Assembly: GCA_017437125.1 (NCBI GenBank)
Contig: JAFSBV010000001.1
Span: 243,894-307,893 of the forward strand
DNA length: 64,000 nt
Origin: Bacteroidales bacterium
GTDB lineage: Bacteria > Bacteroidota > Bacteroidia > Bacteroidales > UBA932
Direction of reading: 5' to 3'
The translations under genes and the position numbers were made by a program. A model generated the notes under the pieces. The model searched no databases. It was not told where the DNA came from and saw only the letters and a program-made list of their open reading frames with translations. Below, in pieces: positions 27,128 through 35,283 of the stretch. Position 1 is the stretch's first letter; every line of letters starts with the position of its first letter.

Positions 27128-28294
27128 CTAATCAAACAGATCCTTCAACTTGTCAAAAAAGCTCCTGTCTTCCTTGGTCGGATTTGGCTTGAAGGCCTCC
27201 TTGTCCCTGAGAGATTCGATTACAGCCTTCTCTTCCCTGTCGAGCTTCTTAGGGATCCATACGGCAAACTTGACATAAAGATCACCGGTTCCACCATAGC
27301 CGTTGACTGTAGGAAGTCCCTTGTTCCTGAGCCTTACTACGGTTCCTGACTGGGTTCCCGCGTCAACCTTTATCTTATATGGACCGTCAAGGCATGGGAT
27401 TTCCACATCTGCTCCGAGGATTGCATCCGGCATTGAGATGATCTTTGTATAGTAAAGGTTGTTTCCTTCGCGCTTGAGGTTAGGATGTTCCTGCTCCTCG
27501 ATAACGACAAGAAGGTCTCCATTGATTCCGTTGTTCTTAGCCGCATGGCCCTCGCCCTGGATGGTCAACTGCATTCCGGCCTCCACTCCTGCAGGAATCT
27601 TTACCTTTATCGTCTCACGCTTGCGTACAAGGCCTGTTCCGCCGCATGAACGGCAAGGATTGGTGATGACCTTTCCTTCTCCACCGCACTGCTGGCATGT
27701 CGAATATGTCACTGTCTGGCCGAGGAAAGAGTTGACAACCCTCTGCACCTGGCCTGTACCATTACATGCGGAGCAGGTCTTGATGTCGGAACTGTTCTTT
27801 GCGCCTCTTCCGCCACATTCAGGACATGGCACGCTCTTTTCAATGCTTATCTCCTTTTCGACACCTTTGGCGATCTCCTCAAGGGTCAGCTTCACGCGCA
27901 CGCGTATGTCGCGTCCTCTATATACTCTCTGCTGCTGCCTCTGTCCGCCTCCGAAGCCTCCTCCGAATCCGCTGAAGCCTCCGAAACCGCCTCCGAACGC
28001 TCCTCCGAAGAGGTCGTTGAGGATGTCGTTGAGGTTTCCGAATCCACCGCTGAAGTCCGGAGCCGCGCCATCGACGCCTGCATGGCCGAACTGGTCATAT
28101 TTGGCCTTCTTGTCTGCGTCGCTGAGGATGGAGTATGCTTCCGCAGCCTCCTTGAACTTCTCCTCGGCTTCCTTGTCGCCCGGATTCTTGTCAGGGTGGT
28201 ACTTGATGGCGAGCTTTCTGTACGCCTTCTTTATCTCGTCTGCCGAAGCGCTCTTGTCAACTCCGAGCACCTCGTAATAATCTCTTTTTGCCAT
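27128..28294 (-). CDS. dnaJ: chaperone DnaJ
   Basis: 388 residues, full-length type I Hsp40. J domain (1-70) with the HPD triad in [10 protein letters not shown], a long Gly/Phe-rich linker (about 78-125), four zinc-binding CxxCxGxG repeats ([32 protein letters not shown]; about 155-225) and the C-terminal substrate-binding domains. It stimulates DnaK ATPase and delivers unfolded clients. It starts one base after the grpE stop and is translated from the same mRNA. The Gly/Phe region produces a 272-codon antisense ORF that is only a shadow. Confidence 0.99.
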   Translation of the reverse strand: MAKRDYYEVLGVDKSASADEIKKAYRKLAIKYHPDKNPGDKEAEEKFKEAAEAYSILSDADKKAKYDQFGHAGVDGAAPDFSGGFGNLNDILNDLFGGAFGGGFGGFSGFGGGFGGGQRQQQRVYRGRDIRVRVKLTLEEIAKGVEKEISIEKSVPCPECGGRGAKNSSDIKTCSACNGTGQVQRVVNSFLGQTVTYSTCQQCGGEGKVITNPCRSCGGTGLVRKRETIKVKIPAGVEAGMQLTIQGEGHAAKNNGINGDLLVVIEEQEHPNLKREGNNLYYTKIISMPDAILGADVEIPCLDGPYKIKVDAGTQSGTVVRLRNKGLPTVNGYGGTGDLYVKFAVWIPKKLDREEKAVIESLRDKEAFKPNPTKEDRSFFDKLKDLFD

Positions 28295-28295
28295 A

Positions 28296-28913
28296 TCAGA
28301 TTCCTACTACCACTTTCGCGAAGCGGATTACTTTTCCATTAAGAGTGTATCCTGTCTGGACAACGTCGAATACCTTGCCCTTCTGTTCCTCGTCCTGAAC
28401 AGGGAACTGGGCTACAGCCTCGTGAAGGTCTGTGTCGAAAGGCTGGTTCATCGCATCTATCACAGCAAGGCCCTTGGTCTTGAGATAGCCCATCAATTTG
28501 CTGAAAATGAGCTCTGTACCCTCCTTTGCTGCGTCGCTGTCATTTGACTCCAGAAGAACCTTGAGGGCTCTTTCACAGTCATCCAGGACAGGAAGGAGGC
28601 CCTTGATCGTGTCAGTGGAAGCCATGCTTACAAGCTCGAGCTTCTCCTGAGACGTACGTCTGCGGTAGTTGTCGAACTCCGCCATGAGCCTGATGTAGTC
28701 GTCCTTGTCCTTGGCAACCTTGTCCTCAAGCTCAGTCACTTTCTTTTCAAGTTCCTCGATTTTCGCCTTATCTTTATTTCCCTTCTTCAGGAAACTCTTC
28801 TTTTCCTCTTTTGCCGGAGCTTCCTTCTCTTCAGCTGCCGGAGCCGCTTCCTTTGTCTGAAGAACCTCCTCCTGTGCAGCCTGCTCCTTTTCCATCTTTG
28901 TGTTTTCTGACAT
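28296..28913 (-). CDS. grpE: nucleotide exchange factor GrpE
   Basis: 205 residues. An acidic, alanine-rich N-terminal tail (1-45), a long coiled-coil helix (about 50-100; [40 protein letters not shown]) and the C-terminal beta domain ending in [21 protein letters not shown], the family signature. It releases ADP from DnaK. The neighbour dnaJ completes the co-chaperone pair; dnaK itself is not in this window. The leader is about 118 bases and contains a small hydrophobic ORF. Confidence 0.98.
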   Translation of the reverse strand: MSENTKMEKEQAAQEEVLQTKEAAPAAEEKEAPAKEEKKSFLKKGNKDKAKIEELEKKVTELEDKVAKDKDDYIRLMAEFDNYRRRTSQEKLELVSMASTDTIKGLLPVLDDCERALKVLLESNDSDAAKEGTELIFSKLMGYLKTKGLAVIDAMNQPFDTDLHEAVAQFPVQDEEQKGKVFDVVQTGYTLNGKVIRFAKVVVGI

Positions 28914-28989
28914 ATTCCTTGATCTCCTTTATCGTTATCTTTCCGAATAATAATGCGATAATTATCGCAATTGTAATGGTAATCAGCAT
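28831..28989 (-). other. small hydrophobic ORF in the grpE leader
   Basis: 52 codons starting with ATG at 28989 and overlapping the first 83 bases of grpE in another frame. It has one strong membrane helix (MLITITIAIIIALLFG), a basic stretch and a Gly/Ser tail dictated by the grpE frame. It may be chance or a leader peptide. Confidence 0.2.
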
Positions 28990-29031
28990 GTTCGTCCGCT
29001 CGCGGAAATTTGGGGACCGCGATCGAAGCCG

Positions 29032-29039
29032 CAAAGATA
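29032..29039 (-). promoter_or_regulatory. -7 promoter element for grpE-dnaJ
   Basis: TATCTTTG on the minus strand, 118 bases before grpE. No good TTG at the -33 distance. I see no CIRCE-type heat-shock repeat. Confidence 0.5.
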
Positions 29040-29078
29040 CAAATAATCTGCCATCCGAGAAAACTGACATTATGGCAG

Positions 29079-29108
29079 AATAAAGGCTGACAGTCAATCT
29101 GCCAGCCT
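29079..29108 (-). terminator. terminator after the ExuT-like gene
   Basis: AGGCTGGCAG pairs with CTGTCAGCCT (one mismatch) on the minus strand, followed by TTATT. It separates the transporter from grpE. Confidence 0.6.
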
Positions 29109-29129
29109 CATATCAATGAATTTATGTGA

Positions 29130-30599
29130 TTATTCTTCGATCTTCTTGTACTTAGGCACGAGCATCTTCATGACAGCCCAAGCTATCAGATATGCCACTG
29201 CACAGATGCAGAATACGATCATATATCCGGCTTCCTTTCCTTCAAATCCGAGGAATGAGAAGGCTGCGCCTGCATTTTCGGAATATGTGAAGAGCATACC
29301 GGCTCCCTTGTTGATGAGGAACGAACTTACACCGCCGGCCATGCCGCCGATACCGGTGATTGTAGCGATCGCTGACTTAGGGAACATGTCACCGACAGTT
29401 GAGAAGAGGTTTGCAGACCAAGCCTGATGTCCGGCTCCTGCGAGACCTATGATTATTGCAGGCCACCATGCCGAGAACTGTCCCATCGGCTGTGCGAACA
29501 GCGCGAAAAGCGGGAAGAATGCGAAAATGAGCATTGCAAGCATACGTCCTGAGTAAGGATGCATGTTTTTCTTCTCCACGAAATATTTAGGAAGATATCC
29601 TCCGAATATCGATATCACGGTCACGATCGCGTAAAGGGTGACGATCAGAGCCATTCCCATTCCTGAGGACGACTTGTAACCGAACTGATCCGAGAAATAT
29701 GCAGGTGCCCAGAAGAGATAGAACCACCAGACTCCGTCGGTGAAGAACTTACCTGCTATGAAAGACCATGTCTGACGATATGTGAAACACTTGAGGAAAG
29801 GAATGCTGCTCTTTTCCTCTGCTCCTTCTGCCGGTACCGGTTCGTCCTCATCCTGCTGGATATAAGCGAGTTCCGCAGCGTTTACATGCTTTGACTTGTG
29901 AGGCTTCTCGTACATGAACACCCAGAATCCCATCCAGATGAAGCCGAGGGCTCCGATGATTATGAAGGCCATTTCCCAGCCTCCGCCTATGCCTCTGTCC
30001 TTGAAGAACTGTGCGAGGAGCGGAATGGTTGCAGGAGCGATGAGAGCTCCTACTGATGCTCCGGCGTTGAATATCGAAGTCGCGAAAGCGCGGTCTTTCT
30101 TAGGGAAGTATTCTGCTGTGGTCTTGATCGCTGCAGGGAAGTTGCCGGCCTCACCGAGGGCGAGGATAGCGCGTGCCGCAAGGAAGAGCCATACGCTTAC
30201 TGATGCTATGCCGAGAGCTGCTGCCGAACCAGCCTCGACCGCAGCCATCGCCTGTACGGACTCATATCCTTCGATATGCATTGTAGCCCATCCGCATGCT
30301 GCGTGAATGACAGCTCCGAATGACCATACGCCAATGGCCCAGAGATATCCTTTCTTGGTTCCCATCCAGTCCACGAACTTGCCTGCGAAAAGCATACAGA
30401 TCGCGTAGATGATCGAGAAGAATGCGGTGATTGTACCGTAGTCGTTGTCGGTCCAGTGGAACTCCGGTGCAATGAAGTCTTTCCATGTGAGTGAAAGTAC
30501 CTGACGGTCCATGTAGTTGACGGTAGTCGCCACGAAAAGCAGCACGACCATCCACCAGCGCCAGTTGGTCATCAGTTCTTTGCCAGTGTCTTTTTTCAT
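29130..30599 (-). CDS. ExuT-like MFS transporter (hexuronate family)
   Basis: 489 residues, 12 predicted membrane segments, anion:cation symporter branch of the MFS. Family features are VNYMDRQVLSLTWKDFIAPEFHW in TM1 and after, GKFVDWMGTKKGY in the first cytoplasmic loop, and GEAGNFPAAIKTTAEYFPKKDRAFATSIFNAGASVGALIAP. ExuT carriers import galacturonate or glucuronate with protons. No uronate catabolic gene is present nearby, so the substrate is uncertain. It is divergent from a LacI-type regulator, a common sign of control, with its own -7 element in the shared 154-base gap. Confidence 0.88.
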   Translation of the reverse strand: MKKDTGKELMTNWRWWMVVLLFVATTVNYMDRQVLSLTWKDFIAPEFHWTDNDYGTITAFFSIIYAICMLFAGKFVDWMGTKKGYLWAIGVWSFGAVIHAACGWATMHIEGYESVQAMAAVEAGSAAALGIASVSVWLFLAARAILALGEAGNFPAAIKTTAEYFPKKDRAFATSIFNAGASVGALIAPATIPLLAQFFKDRGIGGGWEMAFIIIGALGFIWMGFWVFMYEKPHKSKHVNAAELAYIQQDEDEPVPAEGAEEKSSIPFLKCFTYRQTWSFIAGKFFTDGVWWFYLFWAPAYFSDQFGYKSSSGMGMALIVTLYAIVTVISIFGGYLPKYFVEKKNMHPYSGRMLAMLIFAFFPLFALFAQPMGQFSAWWPAIIIGLAGAGHQAWSANLFSTVGDMFPKSAIATITGIGGMAGGVSSFLINKGAGMLFTYSENAGAAFSFLGFEGKEAGYMIVFCICAVAYLIAWAVMKMLVPKYKKIEE

Positions 30600-30649
30600 T
30601 TTTATCTGTGGTTATTGGTTATTCCGTTTCAGGCATATAATGCCAAATG

Positions 30650-30657
30650 CAAAATTA
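30650..30657 (-). promoter_or_regulatory. -7 promoter element for the ExuT-like gene
   Basis: TAATTTTG on the minus strand, 51 bases before the start. An imperfect GC-rich inverted repeat, CCGTG and CACGG (30676-30691), lies about 20 bases further upstream, near the -33 zone, and could be an operator. Confidence 0.5.
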
Positions 30658-30753
30658 TGAATTATTTCTGAAAATCCGTGTGCGGGCACGGTAAAAAGGC
30701 TGTATTAACAGATTTTTTTTATCATATTTGTATGTCTTAATAATAATGAGAAT

Positions 30754-31815
30754 ATGAAAGCCGAGATCAGCAAAGTCACTATCAACGATGTCGCGAAGGC
30801 GGCTGGGGTTTCCAAGGGAACTGTTGACCGGGTGATCCACAACAGGGGAGAGGTGTCCCGTAAAAGCCGCGAAAAGGTCCTTCGCGTCATAGATGAACTT
30901 GGCTTCAAGCCTAACCTCTATGCGTCTCTTCTGGCTTCCCAGAAGGAAAGGACCATCTGCTGCATCATACCGGAATGCCGCCCCGGGGAATTCTGGTCCA
31001 TGACCCGGAAAGGTATCCAGGAAGCGGCGGCGATAGTTTCGAGATATGGGGTGAAGGTGGTATGTGCAGGGTTTGACCAATATAGTGTGGATTCGTTCAG
31101 AATGGCTTGTGATTCAGTGGTTTCCATGAATCCTTCGGGCGTGCTTGTCGCTCCGATGTTCCGGGACGAGACTATGAGGCTTGCTGATTCTCTCTCATCT
31201 TCCGGCATACCTTTCATGTTTCTGGATTCCAAGATCGATGATGCCGGCTATCTTGCTTATTTCGGAATGCCTATGTATGAAAGCGGATATCTCTGCGCTG
31301 ACATACTCACCGGAGGCCGCAATATTCCGCATAAGGTATATGTGGTACGCATATCACGCGACAAGACAGGCCTGTCGGATCCGACTGCTGCGCGAAGGGC
31401 TGGCTTCATGGACTTCATGGCAAGACATTATCCTGAAACACTGATAGAGAATGTGTTCATAGACCCTAAGGATGCAGCATCCATTTACGAAAGGCTGGAT
31501 GCTACCGTCGGCAGGGAAAAGGACGGACGCTTCGTCGTGATGTTCAATTCCAGGATACATCTTGTGGCGGATTATCTGTCTGTCAAGGGATTTCATGACT
31601 GCCGTGTCGTTGGTTTCGATGCTCTTGAACGTAATGTCGCCGCCCTTAAGGATGGTACTGTATATGCCCTGATAGCTCAGCATACCGATCGTCAGGCTCT
31701 TGATGCCGTCAATGCCATGACCGATCATCTGCTTCTCGGTACTCCTGTCGCAAAGAGGGATAATTTCATACAGATGGATATCCTGAACCGTTACAATTGC
31801 GACTATTATCTATAG
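30754..31815 (+). CDS. LacI-family transcriptional regulator
   Basis: 353 residues. The helix-turn-helix (about 8-30) reads VTINDVAKAAGVSKGTVDRVIHNRGEVS, with the hinge helix at about 50-60. The C-terminal domain is a periplasmic-binding-protein fold (about 65-350) that should bind a small sugar or sugar phosphate. It has variants typical of Bacteroidota members (DRVIHNRG in place of SRVLN). Candidate targets are the divergent ExuT-like gene and the phosphodiester operon downstream, where a perfect CG-centred palindrome lies at 31842-31857. The latter is the stronger sign. Confidence 0.93.
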   Translation: MKAEISKVTINDVAKAAGVSKGTVDRVIHNRGEVSRKSREKVLRVIDELGFKPNLYASLLASQKERTICCIIPECRPGEFWSMTRKGIQEAAAIVSRYGVKVVCAGFDQYSVDSFRMACDSVVSMNPSGVLVAPMFRDETMRLADSLSSSGIPFMFLDSKIDDAGYLAYFGMPMYESGYLCADILTGGRNIPHKVYVVRISRDKTGLSDPTAARRAGFMDFMARHYPETLIENVFIDPKDAASIYERLDATVGREKDGRFVVMFNSRIHLVADYLSVKGFHDCRVVGFDALERNVAALKDGTVYALIAQHTDRQALDAVNAMTDHLLLGTPVAKRDNFIQMDILNRYNCDYYL

Positions 31816-31841
31816 TCGTTCCGCTTCTTCCGGATAATGCG

Positions 31842-31857
31842 GATTTTACGTAAAATC
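31842..31857. promoter_or_regulatory. LacI-type operator candidate
   Basis: GATTTTACGTAAAATC is a perfect 16-bp palindrome centred on CG, the hallmark of LacI-family operators. It lies 26 bases after the regulator stop and 33 bases before the -7 element of the GlpT operon. A second palindrome, CATTAA-T-TTAATG (31857-31869), abuts it. Confidence 0.65.
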
Positions 31858-31890
31858 ATTAATTTAATGCACTGTTTCAAAGAATTTGAT

Positions 31891-31898
31891 TAAATTTG
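31891..31898 (+). promoter_or_regulatory. -7 promoter element of the phosphodiester operon
   Basis: TAAATTTG matches TAnnTTTG, 36 bases before the chosen GlpT start. It overlaps an in-frame TTG at 31896, which is therefore unlikely to be the start codon. Confidence 0.6.
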
Positions 31899-31934
31899 CA
31901 GGTTATTACCAACATTAGATATACCGCAAATAAT

Positions 31935-33314
31935 ATGGCAAAATTCTTTGATCCGCCTCAGGCGAAGCCTCTTCTTCCGAAGGAGAAGATCGACAGCGTT
32001 TACAAGTCCATGAGATTCAAGGTCTTCATGGGTTCGTTCATCGGCTATGCCGCATATTATCTGGTCCGCAAGAACCTTTCACTGGCTTCAGCCGACATGA
32101 TCGCGGAAGGCCTCATCGACAAGCAGGGAGTCGGTATCGCGGCTTCTGCAGTTTCGATCGCCTATGCTTTCAGCAAGTTCGGCATGGGTATGCTTTCAGA
32201 CCGTTCGGATGCGAGGAAGTTCCTCACGATAGGTCTTGTCATCGCATCTCTCGTGATGATGTCCGTAGGCTTCCTTCCTTTCTCGGCTACAAATATGGCC
32301 CTGAATGTGGCGATGCTGTTCGTCATCATGCTTTTCGTGGGTGTCCTTTCCGGAATGGGATGGCCTCCTTGCGGACGAATGATGGCATATTGGTTCTCGA
32401 ACAATGAACGAAGCTTCAAGATGTCTCTCTGGAACACTTCGCATACCATCGGTGCTGGTACTCTCGGAATCATCGCCATATTCGGTGTCGGTCTTTTTGC
32501 CGATATGGGCATTGCACAGCCTTGGAGGGCCAATTTCATTGCTCCTTCTGTAGTCGCCCTTGTTCTGGCTGCTTTCTGCTGGTGGGCATTGAGAGATACT
32601 CCTGAGTCATGCGGTCTTCCATCTGTCGCCGACTGGAGAAATGACCATTCAGGCGTGAAGACCAAGGAAAAGGTAGGCGAGAAGGTGCCTTTCAAGACCC
32701 AGCTCGTTGACTATGTCCTCAAGAACAAGTGGATCTGGTTCATCGCTCTGGCGAATGCATTCGTATATATGGTAAGATACGGTGTCGGTGATTGGGCTCC
32801 TACATATCTTCAGGAAACAGGCATTATGACAGGTGCAGAGAGCAAGCTCGCATTCTCTATCCACAATTATGTCGGAGCTGTCGGAACAATCGTTTGCGGA
32901 TGGATCTCCGCCAAGTTCTTCAAGGGCAAATGTGCTCCTCCTAACATCATCTTCATGAGTCTCGTGCTTGTCGGCTGTCTCATCTACTGGCAGGTGCCTG
33001 CACTCGCGGTCGCTACGGGAATCTCAGCAAAGGTATGGGTATATGTGGCCCTCATCCTCATCGGATTCTGCATTTACGGCCCTGTGGCCCTCGTCAGCAT
33101 CCAGGCTCTCAATCTCGTTCCTAAGAATGCAGCCGGTACTGCAGCCGGCTTCGTAGGTCTTTCAGGTTACCTCATCGGTGACTCGCTCCTTTCAAAGATC
33201 ATCGTCGGCGGTATCGCAGACAAGAGCTGGGACATGGCAAACTTCACTATGGTGATCGGTGCTGCACTCGGTATCCTTCTTTGCGTAATGACTCTGAAGT
33301 CGGAAAAGAACTGA
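31935..33314 (+). CDS. GlpT/UhpT-family organophosphate:phosphate antiporter
   Basis: 459 residues from the ATG at 31935 (an upstream TTG lies in the promoter). It has 12 membrane segments. The two phosphate-binding arginines known from E. coli GlpT are matched by Arg45 in YYLVRKNLSLA and Arg281 in VYMVRYGVGDWAPTYL. The central loop carries the family signature RDTPESCGLP. Such carriers exchange cytosolic phosphate for glycerol 3-phosphate or hexose phosphate; sequence alone does not decide between them. As first gene of an operon with a GDPD enzyme, uptake of glycerol 3-phosphate is the most economical reading. The next gene starts 8 bases later. Confidence 0.9.
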   Translation: MAKFFDPPQAKPLLPKEKIDSVYKSMRFKVFMGSFIGYAAYYLVRKNLSLASADMIAEGLIDKQGVGIAASAVSIAYAFSKFGMGMLSDRSDARKFLTIGLVIASLVMMSVGFLPFSATNMALNVAMLFVIMLFVGVLSGMGWPPCGRMMAYWFSNNERSFKMSLWNTSHTIGAGTLGIIAIFGVGLFADMGIAQPWRANFIAPSVVALVLAAFCWWALRDTPESCGLPSVADWRNDHSGVKTKEKVGEKVPFKTQLVDYVLKNKWIWFIALANAFVYMVRYGVGDWAPTYLQETGIMTGAESKLAFSIHNYVGAVGTIVCGWISAKFFKGKCAPPNIIFMSLVLVGCLIYWQVPALAVATGISAKVWVYVALILIGFCIYGPVALVSIQALNLVPKNAAGTAAGFVGLSGYLIGDSLLSKIIVGGIADKSWDMANFTMVIGAALGILLCVMTLKSEKN

Positions 33315-33322
33315 TTGCTAAT

Positions 33323-35242
33323 ATGAAGAGAATCATTTCATTGCTGGCTGCAGCCGCAGCAATAGCTCTGGCAGTTTCGTGTGGCAAGGAGCCGGAACCT
33401 GATGTGGATGTTCCGGAAAAGCTTGATCTCATGATCAGTCTTCCGGCAGTAATTGACGGAGCTGCCGGTGATGTCATTTCAGTGAAGTATTATTCAGGAA
33501 AAGGCCCGAAATCAGGCGATTCTGTTGTCCTGAAGAAAGGCTCGTCTGAAATATCATGTGAAATCGTTTCCATCGACAGCGAATCATTCAGCTTCAAGAT
33601 AGCATCGGAGGTGGAAACTGGAAAATATACATTCTGCATACGCAGAGGTGACCTGACTCAGGCTGTCAGGGATGTCCAGTTCAACATCGAGAAAAGAAGC
33701 GAGATACCTGAAAAGGAGGGCTTCAATGTATATGGACTGATCTCATGTGATGGTGCCGGTGTTCCTGGAGTTGTCGTTTCTGACGGAGTGGAGGTGACCG
33801 TAACCGACAATGACGGAGTTTATTACCTTAAGTCCAAGGAGTATAACAGGGTGGTGTTCATGTCGGTTCCAAGCGGTTATGAAGCTGAAACGTCAGGAGT
33901 ACTTCCGAAATTCCACAAGGTACTTGACGGAAATGCAGCTACGACAGAGAGGGCGGACTGGAATCTTGTCAAGGTCGAGAATCAGAACCATATCATGTAT
34001 GTCCTTGGTGACATGCATCTTGCAAATAGGACTAATGACCTCAATCAGTTCGCCAACTTCACTGCCGATCTTGGCGCTCTTGTCTCATCGAACAAGATGA
34101 AGAAGCAGTATGCTCTGACATTGGGAGACATGACATGGGATCTTTACTGGTATGACAACGCGTATGACCTCAATTCATATGTCGAGACGATGAATTCAAG
34201 TATTACTGGACTTCAGATATTCCATACCATAGGAAATCATGACCATGACATGCTTTCTGCCGGAGACTTCAATACGGTGTCCGCATATAAGAAGACCGTA
34301 GCTCCTACCTATTACTCCTTTAATATTGGCGATGTGCATTACGTCGTTCTTGACAATATCCTCTGTACGAATGACGGAACCGGAAACAGGACATATGATT
34401 CAAGCCTTACGATAGATCAGATCGACTGGCTGAGGAAGGATCTTTCATATGTTGATAAGTCCAAGGCTCTTGTGATAACCATGCATGCTCAGATGTATGA
34501 CGAGAAGGGAAAGGCTTCGATGGCTTTCGCTTCAGAGCTGGAGGAACTTTGCAACGGATATGAGACCCATGTGATCAGCGCACATACCCATGTCGTATGG
34601 AACAACGACAAGACAGCGGAAAACGGAATATATCACCATAACAGCGGTGCAATCTGCGCTACATGGTGGTGGACCGGTTATTATACTTCCGGACTCGGAC
34701 TTTGCAAGGACGGCTCTCCAGCCGGATATTATGTATATGAAATGACAGGATCCGATGTCAAATGGAGGTTCAAGCCTACAGACAAGGATTTCAGCCATAT
34801 GTTCCGTACGTATGACAGGAATGAGATCGTTCTTTCAGCGGCTGGGTTTGCACCGAATGCCGATTCCGGACATGCATCTTCATTCGAAAAGACAGCGTCC
34901 CATTGGGTATCGGGCAGCACTGACAATTATGTGTATATCAATGTGTTTGATTATGATCCTTCGTGGAAGATAGAGGTGACGGAGAATGGAAAGAGCCTTC
35001 CTTACGAGGTGGTAAAGGTCAAGGATCCTCTGCATCTTGTGGCGTATGAGGCCAAGAGATATAATGAAAACAAGACTCCGACCTCAAGCTTCAATGCCTA
35101 TACCGTGAATTCGCATATATTCAGGGTTCAGGCTTCTTCTGCCACATCCACCCTTGAAATAAAGGTGACCGACAGGTTCGGAAACTCTGCTTCGGAGAGC
35201 ATGAAGCGCCCTAAGGCTTTCTCTCTTCAGGCATACAGATAA
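33323..35242 (+). CDS. calcineurin-like metallophosphoesterase lipoprotein
   Basis: 639 residues from the ATG at 33323 (an earlier in-frame start overlaps the transporter). The lipobox ends at Cys20 (LAVSC). An N-terminal Ig-like region (about 30-125) and a small MetallophosN-like beta domain (about 130-215) precede the dinuclear metal domain with GDMH (229-232), GDMTWD, GNHDH (304-308), MHAQM and AHTH (420-423). A C-terminal domain shares the pattern VFDYDPSWKIE with the fusion protein encoded later in the operon, so the two are paralogues. It should hydrolyse a phosphomonoester or phosphodiester at the cell envelope; the substrate is inferred from context. Confidence 0.88.
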   Translation: MKRIISLLAAAAAIALAVSCGKEPEPDVDVPEKLDLMISLPAVIDGAAGDVISVKYYSGKGPKSGDSVVLKKGSSEISCEIVSIDSESFSFKIASEVETGKYTFCIRRGDLTQAVRDVQFNIEKRSEIPEKEGFNVYGLISCDGAGVPGVVVSDGVEVTVTDNDGVYYLKSKEYNRVVFMSVPSGYEAETSGVLPKFHKVLDGNAATTERADWNLVKVENQNHIMYVLGDMHLANRTNDLNQFANFTADLGALVSSNKMKKQYALTLGDMTWDLYWYDNAYDLNSYVETMNSSITGLQIFHTIGNHDHDMLSAGDFNTVSAYKKTVAPTYYSFNIGDVHYVVLDNILCTNDGTGNRTYDSSLTIDQIDWLRKDLSYVDKSKALVITMHAQMYDEKGKASMAFASELEELCNGYETHVISAHTHVVWNNDKTAENGIYHHNSGAICATWWWTGYYTSGLGLCKDGSPAGYYVYEMTGSDVKWRFKPTDKDFSHMFRTYDRNEIVLSAAGFAPNADSGHASSFEKTASHWVSGSTDNYVYINVFDYDPSWKIEVTENGKSLPYEVVKVKDPLHLVAYEAKRYNENKTPTSSFNAYTVNSHIFRVQASSATSTLEIKVTDRFGNSASESMKRPKAFSLQAYR

Positions 35243-35283
35243 GATCTTACAACTATTAACAATACTAACTAATCATTAAGTTT

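Noticed and set aside
27459-28277. 272-codon plus-strand ORF opposite dnaJ
   Set aside because: It is the antisense of the Gly/Phe-rich and zinc-finger regions of dnaJ; proline-rich low-complexity product with no family resemblance.
30676-30691. GC-rich inverted repeat CCGTG/CACGG as the LacI operator
   Set aside because: Five-base arms with no central CG palindrome; the site at 31842-31857 is far better. Kept only as a note on the ExuT promoter.
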